From NCBI RefSeq assembly GCF_000247695.1, contig NW_004624747.1:15161303-15225302 (forward strand): a stretch of DNA of 64,000 nt, in the 5' to 3' direction. Position numbers and translations under genes: made by a program. Below, one piece after another: positions 11,335 to 23,879 of the stretch. This DNA comes from Heterocephalus glaber. Lineage: Eukaryota; Chordata; Mammalia; Rodentia; Bathyergidae. Position 1 is the stretch's first letter. The number at the start of each line of letters is the position of its first letter. A model generated the notes under the pieces. The model did no database searches and was not told the DNA's origin. It saw nothing but the letters and a program-made list of their open reading frames with translations.

Positions 11335-11440
11335 ATCAGATAGTATTATCCCCATTTTACAGGAAATGATAAGCCCAAAGTCACAGGGCTAACACATGGT
11401 ACAGCCAGGGGCAGGCAAGGACCAGGCTTTTGGCTTGCTA
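11335..11440 (-). mobile_element. MIR SINE fragment
   Basis: ccccattttacagg followed by aaagtcacagggctaacac is the antisense MIR core. Confidence 0.75.
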
Positions 11441-11605
11441 ATTCAGCATGGTATGATTTTCTGGAATTTTGTGCTGTCTACTTCTGACCTTCATTCCCTC
11501 TCTACATTTACTCCATAATCAAATGTTCCACATTATGCTTCATTCTAAAGGAAATGGAATTGAATTCCAAGTTTCATTTGCACTGTTTAATAATTACTCT
11601 TCTAA

Positions 11606-11689
11606 GGGCCAGGGATTTGGCTCAGTGGTTCTGGCACCTGCCTTGAAAGCACAAGGTCCAGAGTTCGATCCCTGGTACCAAAAAAAAAA
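11606..11689 (+). mobile_element. ID SINE, young type
   Basis: Full-length copy ending CTGGTACC plus A tail; target duplication aattactcttct/aattactctttt. Confidence 0.93.
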
Positions 11690-11734
11690 TTACTCTTTTA
11701 AAAATACCAATCATGCCTCCTCAAAGAGCTGACA

Positions 11735-12501
11735 CCTCACCTTGTGTCTGTGGTACAGTTAGGCAGAATAGTTTAATCAATTGATACATAAAATTAAGAA
11801 TGTTGCACACCCCACTACCTTGTACATTTATTTGTCTTTATTTTAGAGTTACATTTTTTGATTCAAACCATTTTTGCTTAATTCAGCCAGAATGAAATTC
11901 AACCAGTGTAAAGTTGTTAAAACCAAGTGAATAGTCCCATAACCAAAAAGAAGCTGCAGTGCAGAGAAGTAAGTCCCCAGCCAGGGGGTTCTTATCTTTT
12001 GGTAGCTTGTACATCTTAATATTTCCCTAACACCAACGTATTCCTGTGTTTGAGCAGCTGTTTATATGCAGAAGTAAGACCTGATATTGAAAAAATGCAT
12101 TTTTTATGGAATATTAACCTTGCTTTTCCATTATCTAGGGCTTTACTTGGTAGATGTTAACCAAGCAGTTTGAAATTTTGATCATCAACCTCTCACATTC
12201 TCCATTCTACCTTGCCAAAGTCTTTGTCACAACTCCAAATTTGTTGATACAAGATTGTGCTTGCCATTCTTATACTATAATGTAGTTTTTCCTTAAACTT
12301 GAATTTCTTTAAATGAATGCAAGAGTAAACGAGAGAATGAATGAACACACCTTTATGGAGTACCAAGTCAGTGCCAAGCATTGTGTCTGGCACCTTCAAG
12401 CATTAGAATATTTTATGTAATTCCAATGACATTTTCTGTATGAGAGTAATTCATACCATTATAAATGTTTTCCAATGTGAATCATATTACAAAATCCTTA
12501 A
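11735..12501. other. mostly unassigned; MIR/L2-like trace near 12330-12420
   Basis: The phrase gaatgaatgaacacacc with agtgccaagcattgtgtctgg is reminiscent of old mammalian interspersed repeats. The rest is unassigned. Confidence 0.35.
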
Positions 12502-12706
12502 NNNNNNNNNNNNNNNNNNNNNNNNNNNNNNNNNNNNNNNNNNNNNNNNNNNNNNNNNNNNNNNNNNNNNNNNNNNNNNNNNNNNNNNNNNNNNNNNNNN
12601 NNNNNNNNNNNNNNNNNNNNNNNNNNNNNNNNNNNNNNNNNNNNNNNNNNNNNNNNNNNNNNNNNNNNNNNNNNNNNNNNNNNNNNNNNNNNNNNNNNNN
12701 NNNNNN
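12502..12706. other. assembly gap, 205 N
   Basis: A run of 205 N bases. Open frames reading through it are artefacts. Confidence 0.99.
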
Positions 12707-13746
12707 GACAGGCTGGTTATTTTATATTCTAAAAGCTTTTGTCAATTCATGAGTAAAATCTGCAATTATAAAAAAAAATACCAATCATGTGTCACATGTG
12801 TTGATCAAGAATTTCCCCCTTAATATAACTTGGGGTTGTGGCCCTTTCTAAACCATATCTAGACCTTTGTATTACTTGTTTTTCTCTTGGCTATTTGTGG
12901 TAGGTGGCTGTTAGGCATAAATGAGATCAATTCCATATTCTTATACCAAAGGAAACAGATGTCTCATTTTCACAGGGTTTATGGCCATTTCAGACTTAAC
13001 CCCACAAAGATAAATGGGAACTGTCAAACCAAAGGATCATTGTTCACCAAAATTGCCCTCTGCACCTTTCACCCCTTTTCTGCTTTCTTCCTCCCTTTTT
13101 ACCATCTTTATCATTTTTCATTTTCTCTTTCCCTCTTTTCTTTTTCAAACATTTTTCCAAACTATCAGTCAACCCCATTTAAAGTTTGATTTGTAACTGT
13201 CTTTTTTTGTAATTCAAAGGAGCTGCCTTACAGTTTACTTCCTCTTTGTGATAGTTTCCTCTTTGCCCAACTATCAACTGGGTCCAGTCTGTGTATACTG
13301 CACCCTTACACCACGCCCTGGCCATCTGGAGTGTACTGGGGCTTGAGTAGTTTGGGTCCAAATCTGAACACTACCTAAAAAGGCACAAAGCTGCTTTAGC
13401 ATTTTTTAAAATTTATTGTTTTTGTTTCTAACTGATAAATAAAAACAAAAATTATATTACTGAGGCAACATGTGTTAGGCATATTTTAAAATTCATTTCA
13501 AAGTGGAACTTTTTTTCTACAGGCATTAGACGCATATACATTAGATGTTCAAAAATACATATAGCCTTTCTTTGTAGACAGAAGGTGATACTTTTCCAAT
13601 GTTGCTATTCTAATAACAGTAAAGCAAAACACTTTGAAACAATTTTATTCAGATTTTAATATAATCTTTATATTTCTAATCTGTCATTTTGCCTTTATAG
13701 TAAAGTCATGTTTTGTTTTTCAGCAAATAATTGTGGGAGAAAAAAA
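12707..13746. other. unassigned stretch
   Basis: AT-rich sequence with a pyrimidine-rich zone at about 13060-13160. No exon or repeat is recognised. Confidence 0.4.
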
Positions 13747-13936
13747 AGACAGGAGCAGGTATGGCATACATAGCTTTAATTCCAGCACTCTGGGAGGCCA
13801 AGGCAGGAGGATTACAAATTCAAGCTCACCTCCACCCCAAGACCCCATCTCAAAATAAAAAATAGAAAAGGCTGAAGATATAAGATGTAGCTCAGTGTGA
13901 AGTAGATTCAATTCCTAGTACGGAAAAAAAAAAAAA
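13747..13936 (+). mobile_element. B4-like SINE
   Basis: A B1 half (CACTCTGGGAGGCCAAGGC) is followed by caaaataaaaa, a degenerate ID half (GATGTAGCTCAGTG) and poly(A). Confidence 0.75.
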
Positions 13937-14067
13937 AGAACAGGAAAGGAGAGTTCAGGTTTTATTTTAGGACTTTTGTCATTTTCTAGAAAGCACACAC
14001 AACACTGAATGCCTGCGGCATTTTTCTCCTAAAATATCAAAGTTATCCAAATATTTTTCTCTATTGT

Positions 14068-14200
14068 TTGTTGTTTTGAGACAAGGCCTCCCTGTATAGT
14101 TAAAGCTGGCCTTGAACTCACTGTGAAGCCTGCATTAACCTGGTACTCATGGTGATATTCCTGCCTCACCCTCCAGAGAGCTGAGATTACAAGCATGTGC
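14068..14200 (-). mobile_element. B1 SINE
   Basis: gagacaaggcctc with ctggccttgaactcactgtg is antisense B1, including a diverged internal duplication. Confidence 0.8.
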
Positions 14201-14238
14201 TGTATTGTTGACTCAGTGGTTCGGATTTACTGGCAATG

Positions 14239-14323
14239 GGGCCGGGGATTTAGCTCAGTGGTTCTGCCGCCTGCCTCACAAGCGCAAGGACCCAAGTTCG
14301 ATCCCTGGTACCAAAAAAAGAAT
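14239..14323 (+). mobile_element. ID SINE, young type, exemplary copy
   Basis: Near-consensus body. A perfect 15-bp target duplication, gatttactggcaatg, lies at 14224-14238 and 14327-14341. Confidence 0.96.
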
Positions 14324-14511
14324 CATGATTTACTGGCAATGACTGATAGTCTACTGTCATCCTTTTGTCATTATTTATGAGTAATAAAGGCAAATAACTA
14401 GTTCTGCTTTATATTTCTGATCATCTGTATGTCCGAGTTCCATTGTTAAGTCAAGGCAGAAGTGACAGTTTGTAAATATTTGTGCAAATCTTTTCCATTT
14501 CTTTTTGTAGT

Positions 14512-14583
14512 AGTAAAGATTAAATCCACAGCCTTGCACACACTAGTCAAGCACTTTATCACTGAGTTACATTCCCAGCCTCA
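14512..14583 (-). mobile_element. ID-like SINE, old
   Basis: Diverged minus-strand ID with GAATGTAACTCAGTG and CTTGACTAG. Confidence 0.65.
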
Positions 14584-14718
14584 ATACAAATTTTTGGTAA
14601 GTTTTTGCAGTATCGCCTCAGAGAACTCATGAATCTGTATATGAAATACCAAAATTAAGGGGATATTTGTGTTCCCATGTTCATTGGTTTTAATTTTGCT
14701 TTGCAGTAATTGACTTTT

Positions 14719-14872
14719 TTGTTTGTTTTGTTTTTGAGACAGGGTCTTGCTATGTAGTTCAGGCTTGCCTTGAACTCACTATGTAGCCCAGGCTGATCTT
14801 AAACTCACCATGATCCTCCTGCCTTAGCCTCCCCAGTGTTGGGATTACAGGTGTGTGCCACTATGCCTGGCT
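14719..14872 (-). mobile_element. B1 SINE with 29-bp duplication
   Basis: Two antisense units (caggcttgccttgaactca and caggctgatcttaaactca). Target duplication ctttgcagtaattga/ctttgcagtagttga. Confidence 0.92.
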
Positions 14873-14984
14873 GCTTTGCAGTAGTTGAATGCTACTTCTC
14901 ATTTTAAAGGGCTAGCCCTCCTCAAGTAAGCCTCAGTCATTGAAAATAGCAAGCCTTATGGGTTTTTTGTTTTTAATTTATTTA

Positions 14985-15097
14985 TTTTTTGAGATGAATG
15001 CTGGTTATGTTGTTCAGGTTGGCTTCAGTCTCAAGATCCTCCTGCTTCAGCCTCCCTACTAGCTGAGATTACAGGCGCACACCACTATGCCTATCTC
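14985..15097 (-). mobile_element. B1/monomer SINE without duplication
   Basis: Antisense gattacaggcgcacaccac and ttgagatgaatgc; a single monomer. Confidence 0.75.
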
Positions 15098-15099
15098 AT

Positions 15100-15544
15100 G
15101 CTGTATGTCCTGATATAAAACCTTATTCCTCCACCCCTAATGAAAATGGGACATACTGAAAATGACTCATAGTATAGAATGTATGTACTCCTTTTGCTCA
15201 TTATGGTTCTAGCAAATGTTTATCATTACTTTAAACAAATTATTCCTTTTTCCTTCTCTTCCTTTTATCTTAATTATATTCTGAGACAAATTTTTTTATG
15301 CTTTGCTGAATTTTAAGTTTGAGAATCAATTTGGATTGCTTTGGAGTTCCTCTCAGGACACAGAATCCTGATGTTGGAATAATCCAAATTCCAACAAACA
15401 AATCACCATTCCTATTAGAAGCAGCTACCACATCATTTCAGAAAATATCATGGTGCTTAAAGTAAATTCAAGGTCCAAATATCTATATTCTATTATCCAG
15501 TTGGCCATTGTAGACTATATTTTCAGGCCTTTGCATTAACTGCC
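15100..15544. other. unassigned stretch
   Basis: Nothing recognised. Confidence 0.4.
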
Positions 15545-15790
15545 TCTTGATTCAAATAATTTTTGGTTTCCCTGGGACTCTGTTACCTTCCTTCTCAAGA
15601 GAATGGGTTAAACCCTTTATGTGTGCTACTCTGCTCTCCTCCTGGCTATATTTCAGACTCGCTTTCTCGCTAGATATAATCTCTTTGAGGACAGACTTTA
15701 ACATATTCATGATTATATCTTTGCTACCTGGCACGAGACCTGGCACCTAATAGATATTAAATAAGTATTTACAGAAGGAATGGATAAAAT
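15545..15790 (+). mobile_element. L2 3' end
   Basis: tctctttgaggacagac, then ctggcacctaatagatatta and taagtatttacagaagg follow the sense L2 terminus. Confidence 0.7.
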
Positions 15791-16959
15791 TACAGAAAAG
15801 TTACTTAATTTCTTATCTCTTTCAAATTTTAAAACTGTTGTAAATCTCATATGCCAAAATATCCACTTGTTATCTTGATTAACACTAAACTTCTTTATAC
15901 AAGTGGAAGGTTTCAGTTATTTGGTTACACTTTAAAATTTGAGACTGGCAAAATGGATTCTTTGATAAAAGACCTCCTGTTCCCCTCAGGGAAAAAAAAT
16001 TATAGTTCATCCACTCAAAGGAAATAATGAGCATAATGTGTTACTAATGTGAATTTCTGAATTAATTGGGCATTTCTTGTTTTTGCTTGTAAATAGTAAG
16101 ATGCAGAGTTTTCTGTATTGAACTGTAGAGCTTCAATTTGAGTGAAGGCTAGGGTCCTGTGCTCCATCCTTGTGTTAGTGGAGGCAAAGCGTGACATTCA
16201 TTACATGTGTTTCTTCTTCTATTTCTGTTTGCTCTTGACACAAACTGGTTATTTTAGGAACTCAATTAAGCATGTTGAATGAATTCCTGAAAGAGGATAT
16301 ATTGTAATAGAAATTTTCCACCTGCACAAGAACTGAAGGTACTAAAATACATACCTGGCCAATTTAATAAGTAGAAGTTACTATCTAAATATAATAGGCT
16401 TTCTAAAAACAAGGAAACAGGTCCTTGAGATTAGGAAAATCACAACTTTGGGATACATTTTATATAATAGCATTGCTCTTTCCATCAAAATGAGTCAAAA
16501 ATGAATCCACACAGAGCAAATGGACTTTTCAAATTTTATCTGGCAAAAGGAATTGAGAAAGATAATGTTGTGGCCTTTAAGTACATTCAGGAAGACATAA
16601 AATGGAAACTGTAAATGCCAATAATCCCAAAGCCCGTTTGTGAGCATTATGTTTTAGGATTTTTATAGAAGTTCCTCTTCTGCCAAAAAGGAAACTTGAG
16701 TTGAGAACCAGTCTCCAAGGACTTGATATTGAACATACTTAACTCTGTTCAACACTGATTTCAATTTTTTTGGCAAAAGATCAAAATAGCTTACACATAG
16801 CATTTACATGAATGTTTGAACATTTCCCTTCACTATTGTTATTATTTCTCAACATATATAAGTGTTTTTCTTTGAAAATGACACATGATTACATTATATA
16901 AGCAAGTGGTTCATACTTGTTTAGATTTTAGCTTCCATGCTGTGATTAGAAAGTTAAGA
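15791..16959. other. unassigned stretch
   Basis: AT-rich; no repeat, exon or RNA gene seen on either strand. Confidence 0.4.
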
Positions 16960-17112
16960 AATTAAACTTTCTAGTCCTGGCTCTTAACCTTTTCAGAAAC
17001 TCAGTTTCTTTATCTGTAAAATTGGGATAATAGGGCCTACATCATAGGATTCTTATGGGAATTAATTGATAGAATGTACATAAGACCTGTAACACAAAGG
17101 AAGCATCCCTTA
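16960..17112 (+). mobile_element. MIR SINE
   Basis: ctcagtttctttatctgtaaa followed by attgggataatagggcctac and ggattcttatggg is the sense MIR core. Confidence 0.75.
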
Positions 17113-17267
17113 ACATATCTGATAGGGTGGAGTCACCAATAGTTTTTATGATTAAAACCAGATGCAGGGATTGAGTTAGGTATTTTTCTTGCTTGCTTGT
17201 TTTTGATCACTATGATTCCAAATTAGTCCATATATGTCTTTTAAGTAAGAAATATCATTAGGAAATA

Positions 17268-17390
17268 TGATGTTGCATGGTTGTAATCCCAGTGCTTGGA
17301 AGGCTAAGGCAGGAAGATCACCTTGAGTTCAAGGCCAACCTGAAATACATAGCGAGATCCTGCCTTGAAGAAAAAGAAAGAAAAATACTA
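17268..17390 (+). mobile_element. B1 SINE
   Basis: tgtaatcccagtgcttggaag and gagttcaaggccaacctgaa, then an A/G-rich tail. The first bases are diverged. Confidence 0.8.
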
Positions 17391-17990
17391 TTAGAGAATA
17401 TTTTACAATAATCACACAGTTGTCTATTTAGACTGATATGTGAAGATGCATGTCAGCAAGTTTCAAATCATTATTACAGTGTGACTTTATTTGTGCAATA
17501 AGGGTGATCACTATGTATATTTATAGAAAAATTTTTGACAAATATACAGTAGTGTCTTAGGAGTAATTACCATTGAGGAATGGGAATGGAAAGACCAAAT
17601 GGAAAGGGAAATTTTTCTACACCTCATTATGCTGCTGGAATATTACTGAATAAGTGTTACTTTTAAAACAACAAAAAAAAGACCATCGAATATTTTAGCA
17701 ACAATTGGTATAATGAAAATTGTAAGTAGAACCAGGTAACTGCCTAATGTGCTGATGAAGTCCAAGAATAAAGTTTTTTTATCATTACTAACAAGAGTTA
17801 TATTCATGATTATAAAAATAAAGTAATATAGGTTGCCATTAAAATTCTAATTCATTTATCCAAAGTAACTGGCACAATGCTGGATACCTTAAAATGTATC
17901 ATTGATAATTTTTAATCTGGAGTAAAACCAGCCTTATATCCATAGATTCCAAATCTGTGGATTCAGTTTTGTTTTGTTTTATTTTGTTTG
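17391..17990. other. unassigned stretch
   Basis: AT-rich; nothing recognised. Confidence 0.4.
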
Positions 17991-17996
17991 TTTATT

Positions 17997-18137
17997 TATT
18001 GAGACAAGGCCTCCAGATGCAGTTCAGGCTGCCGTTGAACTCATTGTGTACCCCATGCTGGCCTCACAATTGCTCTGATCCTCCTGCTTCAGCTTCCTGA
18101 GTGGTGGGACTACAGGTGTGGGCCACCAACCCAGCCA
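17997..18137 (-). mobile_element. B1 SINE with 29-bp duplication
   Basis: Antisense pair caggctgccgttgaactca and atgctggcctcacaattgc, with poly(T) side tttgtttgtttatttatt. Confidence 0.82.
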
Positions 18138-18475
18138 AATCTGTAGATTCAATCAGCCATGGATCTAAACATTTCAGATCTTGCCGATATGGAGGACCAA
18201 CTGTAAGGGACTTAAATGACCACAGATTTTGGTGTCACAGAGAGGTCCTGGAGCCATCCTTGCAGACACCAAGGGACTACCACAATTTTCCTACTAGAAA
18301 CTATTGAAACAACACAGAAAGTGAAATTCCTCTGGAGTTACATCGCCACCAAAGTTTGTTTATTGCTAGTGCTTTGGTATATTTTCTTTGTGAATCTCTC
18401 CTTATGGAAATATACAGTCCAACATTAATTATAGGCAGGGTTTCTTTCTTTCTTTTTTGGGGGGAGGGGGTTTGG

Positions 18476-18557
18476 GGAGCTGGGTATTGAACCCAGAGCT
18501 TCACTCATGCAAAGTATGTATGGAACTCTACCACTGAGCTAGCTACACATTAGTCCC
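18476..18557 (-). mobile_element. ID-like SINE, old
   Basis: Minus strand has TAGCTCAGTGGTAGAG with an insertion in the middle, GGTTCAATACCC in place of box B, and a G/T-rich tail side. Confidence 0.7.
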
Positions 18558-18574
18558 TGTATCATTTCTTTAAA

Positions 18575-19170
18575 ACACACTTTCGTTTTATGCACTGTTC
18601 TGCATCATGCTTTTTTACTTAATGTATTAATATAAGATCATCACATGTATACTTATTCGTTTTAACCTTTAAATTCTTGTTCCATAATTTAGTTGATTTT
18701 TTTGAAAGTTAAAGTTGTTTGCATTACCTTGCTAAATTGAACATTCCTGTGCACATATTTTTCTCCAGTAGAATATTTTAGTAGAACAAATGACTAGAAG
18801 TAGAATTGCAAGATGAAAAAGCATCACCGCTTGTAAATGATGTTAGGTAGTGCCAGATTGCCTATCGTTGAAAATGTATTATCTTACTGATGTGCACACC
18901 TACCCACTGGGTCTTCTGGGGCGTTTCTTCTTATACCTCAACACTTTGCTGCTGTGATGTGGAAAACTTGGTATCATTTATTTACATTTCTTTGATTATT
19001 ACTGTGGCTGAAAATCTTTTCACATGTTCATTAGCCATTCCTAGTTATATACATTGGGTGTTTCCCTCCTTTGCCAATTGTGGGTCCTTTCTTGACTTTT
19101 TAAAAAAATGTGTATATACTCTGTATATCTTGGATGATGGTTATCTTTGTGGTATGTAAAGGAATATTCT
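18575..19170 (-). mobile_element. old L1 3' region, antisense
   Basis: cttttttacttaatgtatta, then gattattactgtggctgaa and cttttcacatgttcattagcc fit an old L1M 3' UTR in reverse. Confidence 0.6.
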
Positions 19171-19239
19171 TCACATTTGTATCTCTATCTTTTAATAATG
19201 TTTTATGCCAAAGAATCATTAGTTTTAGATAATGTTATT

Positions 19240-20145
19240 TTTTATCAAAATTACACATTTCTGTGTTTAAAAAGTAAAAAATGTCTTAAAGGCTTATAGT
19301 AAAAAAACTTGTTCCATGTTTCACAACCCCACGTCCACTCCTGATTCCTGCTTGTCAGTGGTAACCTCTTTAAAATTTTATAGATGTTTGCTCTTTTTTC
19401 CCCCTTCTGTATTTCTAAATAGAATTAAAATCAAATATTTCAATTTTAGGTGAAAGATGAAAATATAGCTTTGTTACATACACATCACACATTTTACTCT
19501 CATCTTTCAGAAATAGATATATCATAATTTTTGATTAGTTCAACACACAATGGTTGCATTATTATGGTATGTATGTTACTGCTGTGACTTTTAGTTGACT
19601 ATGATTAAATTTGCTTTCTCTGTATAACATTGTGTTTCCCCTAGAGTAAATAATTGCTTCATTTCTTTTAGTAATTTATATAATTCTGATAATAATTATA
19701 AACATTTCTCAATGTAGTCAGAGCTATCAAGTAATCTATCAGTTTCATCTTTTTTTTTGAAACCTCCCTATAGGATCCCTATATCTTCTTACTGCAAACC
19801 ACAGTGAAATAGTATTTCACATATACAAACCCACGTGCAATTCTGTGCACACCACTTTATAAATAAAAATGGGATTTTATTATATGTACTGTTCTTTAAT
19901 GTGCTTTTTCTGCTTAATATACTTACTACATATATACCTATTCTAACTACAGAACTATTATTCTCTGGGCCTCTGTTGCATAGTTATCCTGATTATTTCC
20001 CTTCAATATCATCCTGGAGATTTTTTTTGTGCAGGAAAATTAATACTTATTTCAGCTTTTGCATTTTATGTCATACATGAAATCTAAGATTATAAAAATA
20101 TACACCCGTATCTATATGGATTAAATGGTTTTAATTTTTCTATGT
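19240..20145 (-). mobile_element. old L1-like sequence, antisense
   Basis: taaaaagtaaaaaatg and ctgcttgtcagtggtaacctc, then later tgctttttctgcttaatat, suggest two pieces of an old L1 3' end. Strongly diverged. Confidence 0.45.
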
Positions 20146-20183
20146 AAAAAATTTTAAATTATGTTGATATAAAGAATGAACTA

Positions 20184-20230
20184 GTGCAAGGTCCTGAGTT
20201 TGATCCCCAGCACCAAAAAAAAAAAAAAAA
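20184..20230 (+). mobile_element. 5'-truncated ID
   Basis: Begins at GTGCAAGG in the anticodon-arm part of ID, runs through box B GTTTGATCC to CAGCACC and poly(A). Box A is missing. Confidence 0.8.
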
Positions 20231-20401
20231 TCAGCCAGTTATAGTGGCTTCCTCTTTTTTTTTTCTTTACTTTAAATGTGTGGTCACCTTACATCATTTT
20301 ATTGAATAAATAACTCATCTTCTTACAGTTTGAAATGCAGTCTATATCATATATTAAATATCCATCTGTATTTGGTTTTGTTTTCATTTGTTTGTTTGTT
20401 T

Positions 20402-20481
20402 GTTTTTGGTACCAGGGATCGAACTCAGGACTTTGCACTTGCGAGGCAGGTGGTGAAACCACTGAGCTAAATCCCCAGCCC
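20402..20481 (-). mobile_element. ID SINE, young type
   Basis: Near-consensus; the tail side merges with a TTTG repeat. Confidence 0.92.
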
Positions 20482-20497
20482 ATGGTTTTGTTTTTAA

Positions 20498-20544
20498 ACA
20501 CACACACACACACACACACACATGTGCGCGCACACACACACACC
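20498..20544. repeat. (CA)n microsatellite with GTGCGCG core
   Basis: CA dinucleotides interrupted by tgtgcgcgc, an alternating purine-pyrimidine tract. Confidence 0.95.
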
Positions 20545-20654
20545 CCATTTTATTTCATTTATCTTTCTGATTTTTCCAGCTCCAGATCTCAGTAGTTGAT
20601 TTCTTTTTCTTTCAGATTTTCCTTGGCTATTTATGGATGTTTATTTTTCTGTAT

Positions 20655-20967
20655 CAGGAGTTGGAAAACTATAACTTACAAACCAGATCTGTTCTGCTGC
20701 CTGTTTTATGTAATCTGAAAGCTAAAAATGATTTTTAACTTTTTAATGATTGGGAGGAAAATCAGAAAAATTATATTTCTTGACATAGGAAAATTATATT
20801 AAATTCAAACGTCAGTGGGTGTAAATAAAGTTTTATTGGGACACATACTTATTCATTATATATTATCTATGGCTGCTTTAATACTATAAGACAGAGTTGA
20901 ATGGTTACATCAGAGACTGTATAAACCACAAAGCCTAAAATATTACAGAAAAAGCTTGCTCTTCTAC
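20655..20967 (+). mobile_element. hAT-Charlie-group DNA transposon relic
   Basis: Starts CAGGAGTTGGAAAACTATA, contains aataaagttttattgggaca and atctatggctgctttaatac, and ends in cagaaaaagcttgctc, the pattern of a well-known mammalian MER1-group element. The subfamily is not assigned. Confidence 0.75.
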
Positions 20968-21449
20968 ATCAAATTCTAAATGGTTTAAAAGGAATTCTCT
21001 TGGAATTTCATGAATAAGAAAAATCATCTTTTCAGTATTGAAGCATCATAAGAGAACAAAATATATCTTTCATTTATTCAAAAATTTTACATGTTGGTGG
21101 AATTTTATTTTCTTCCATCTAGTTCCTGTACAGTAATTATCATATCTGTTTCTGGATTTTTTTAGGTTGGCTATTGTTAATGCAGTTGTTATTGAGTATT
21201 TTCTTCTCACTTTCTTTATATGCGATATATTATTTTTGCAAATAAAATATATTCATAAAAATAGTGAAGAAATATCATAAGGCCTGTTACCAACTCTGTT
21301 AGGTAAATGAAACAACTAAGAAAATGGAAATTAAATACTTGACAAACTATGAGTAATGGTAGAAAAATTGTTTCCTTGTAATCTGAGATTATCATTTTTT
21401 GAGATATTTTGTTGGTTACATTTTAATTATGGGCCAGAAACAAAATGAC
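20968..21449. other. unassigned stretch
   Basis: AT-rich; nothing recognised. Confidence 0.4.
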
Positions 21450-21910
21450 TCACTTTCTTGTTTAAAATTACTAATTTTTGTTCAAAATATACTTGCTTCC
21501 AGTAAAATTTTAAACAATACAGTAATGTACAATATAGAAAGTATATAACCCCAATCAAATAAAATTTATCAGCCATATCAACCTTTGCTTCAACATACAA
21601 CCACTGTAAGCAGTTTAGGCATATTCTTCTAGATTTTTCCTTTATCTTTCCTAACATTGTTATATTATTATTAAAAGGTAATCACATTATGCATATCCCA
21701 GCATATTACATTTCATATTACTTAATACTTTAGTAGGACATCCTTCCTATATAGATCTGCTTCTGGTTGTATTGCACAGTAATCAAGTGTGTAATTGTTC
21801 TTATTCCTTTTTGATGGACATTTGGGTCGTTTCCAAATGTTTTCTATTACCGACTATGCACTAATTATCATTATGAATAGCAGTGTGATTCATTTTCAGT
21901 TCATCTACTC
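21450..21910 (-). mobile_element. old L1 3' end, antisense
   Basis: ttgatggacatttgggtcg, ttattcctttttgatgg and cattatgaatagcagtg fit an old L1M 3' UTR reversed. Confidence 0.65.
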
Positions 21911-22044
21911 TGACTCTTAACATATTCCAGCTGAAGGACCCACTTTTTTCATGAACTCCAAGCAAAATAAAAACCCCTTTCATTTGTTTAAACAGCAGTG
22001 TTTAAGCAGTTACTATTATAAAGCAGCATGCTAACCAGAAGCTC

Positions 22045-22072
22045 TTTTGTTGTTGTTGTTGTTGTTGTTGTT
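22045..22072. repeat. (GTT)n microsatellite
   Basis: About nine consecutive TTG/GTT units. Confidence 0.95.
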
Positions 22073-22472
22073 TCTTCAGTAATAAAATAGCCCTGGTCTC
22101 AATGACCTTACAGCCTAGTGAGTGGCTAAGTGTACCTAATCAGTTGTAACTATTACTAGTTATATTTGTAAAAGGTCAGTCATGCTTATAGCTGATAAAT
22201 TTATTTGCCTTGGGCTTTCAACAAATTATAGGGAGATGACTTTATTATTAAGTATGTGAAGCAAAGGGTGCATGAAATGGTAGCAAAATGCTGTTTATTG
22301 GTAGGCTTATGCCAATAATAACCTCTTATTTACTAGACAAAAAAATACATGTTTTAACAAGGAGAATAGATGAAAAGATGTAATATCCTATTAGGTATTT
22401 TGGAATTACCAGGATCCTTTTTGGTTTCATTATTCATGTGCTAGTAGCACCAGCTTCAAGAAATGATGGTGG
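22073..22472. other. unassigned stretch
   Basis: Contains a weak old-repeat signal at 22100-22130 (tcaatgaccttacagcctag); otherwise nothing recognised. Confidence 0.35.
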
Positions 22473-22560
22473 ATCTGGGGATGTAATTTAGCAGTAGAGC
22501 ACTTGCCTAGCATGAACAAAGCCCAGGGTTCAATCCATATCACCACACCAAAAAAAGAAA
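22473..22560 (+). mobile_element. ID SINE, old type
   Basis: GTAGAGCACTTGCCTAGCATG core with GGGTTCAATCC and CACACC end: the tRNA-Ala-like older generation. Confidence 0.85.
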
Positions 22561-22602
22561 ATTTAGTTATATAAACACATTCTTAAAAGATAAGTAAGTC
22601 AG

Positions 22603-22682
22603 GCCAGGGATTTAGCTTGGTGGTTTCGCCGCCTGCTGCGTAAGCCAAGGACCCAAGTTTGATCCCCAGTACCAAAACAAAA
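22603..22682 (+). mobile_element. ID SINE, young type
   Basis: GGTTTCGCCGCCTGCTGCG variant; target duplication aaaagataagt on both sides. Confidence 0.92.
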
Positions 22683-23568
22683 AAGATAAGTCATACATAT
22701 TTATAAGATTACTAGATTTTACTAGACCTATTATCCTGTATTTCACTGGATGTGATTAAACAACATTACAAAGAGTTCATCTTTCATGGAAAAATGTTAA
22801 GTTGTATCAATAATGTAAAATGTAAATTAGACTACTGTTTAGTGTTTTAATTATTATACACCTTTTTACACATCAATTTCACTTATAGCATGTGTCATAA
22901 AGAAATACTGTAGTTATGGGTGCATTACCACTATCCACAGAACTTTTTCATCATCTCAGCAACAATCTTGGTACCCATTAAGAATTAACATCTCCATTCC
23001 CTCTTCTCTGACCGGCCTCTGCTAATCTCTTACCCTCTTTCTGTTTCCATGAATTTGCCTATTTTAAATATTTGATATGAATAGAATCATATAATATTTG
23101 TATTTGTGTCTGAAATATTTCACTCCACATAATGTTTTCAAGGTTCATGCATGTTGTAGATCTGTCAGAATTTAATTCCCTTTTATGATTCAATAATATT
23201 CCATTGCATATACAGTCTTTCTTTTGTTCATCCATGTATCTGGTGATGGACACTTAAGTTGTTTTCAACTTTTAGCTATTGTGAATATTACTGATTTATC
23301 ATTAGCAGACAAGTACCTTTCTGAATCCTTTTTTCAGTTCTTTTTGGTATATAACAAAGTAGAATTGCTAGCTCATGGGTAGTTCTATTTTTAACATTTC
23401 CAGGAACTGCCAAACTGTTTTCCATAGACTCTGCACCATTTCACACTCTCAAACAATGTACAAAGTGTTCTAGTGTCTCCATGTCCTTGTCAATACTTCT
23501 TATTTTCTGATTTTTCAATTATAGCCATCCTAATGGGTGTGAAGTGGTATCTCATTGTGGTTTTGCAT

Positions 23569-23592
23569 TTTCCTAATAACTTTCCTAATAAC
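23569..23592. repeat. 12-bp tandem duplication in L1
   Basis: tttcctaataac occurs twice head to tail. Confidence 0.9.
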
Positions 23593-23798
23593 TAATGATG
23601 TTGAGCATTTTTTCATGTGCTTATTAGCTGTTTGTACTTTTTTTTTTTGAAGAAATGTCTATTCAAATCCCTTGCCCACTTTTAAATTGAGTTACTTGTC
23701 TATTTGTTGAGTTGTAAAACTACTTTATATATTCTGAGTATTAAACTCTTATCAGATACATAATTTTAAAATATTTTCTCTCATTCTTGATAGTGTCT

Positions 23799-23879
23799 CT
23801 TTTTTTGATACCAGGGATCGAACTTGGGACCTTGCACTTGTGAGGCAGGTGCTGGAACCACTGAGCTAAATCCCTGGCC
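23799..23879 (-). mobile_element. ID SINE, young type
   Basis: Inserted in L1 with target duplication ttcttgatagtgtc/ttcttgatagtatc at 23784 and 23880. Confidence 0.94.

Noticed and set aside
12440..12823. Open frames spanning N runs (also 33407-33838)
   Set aside because: They exist only because N is translated as X.
14239..14323. ID elements as functional tRNA genes
   Set aside because: They keep box A and box B but lack a closing acceptor stem and have A tails and target repeats, so they are SINEs.
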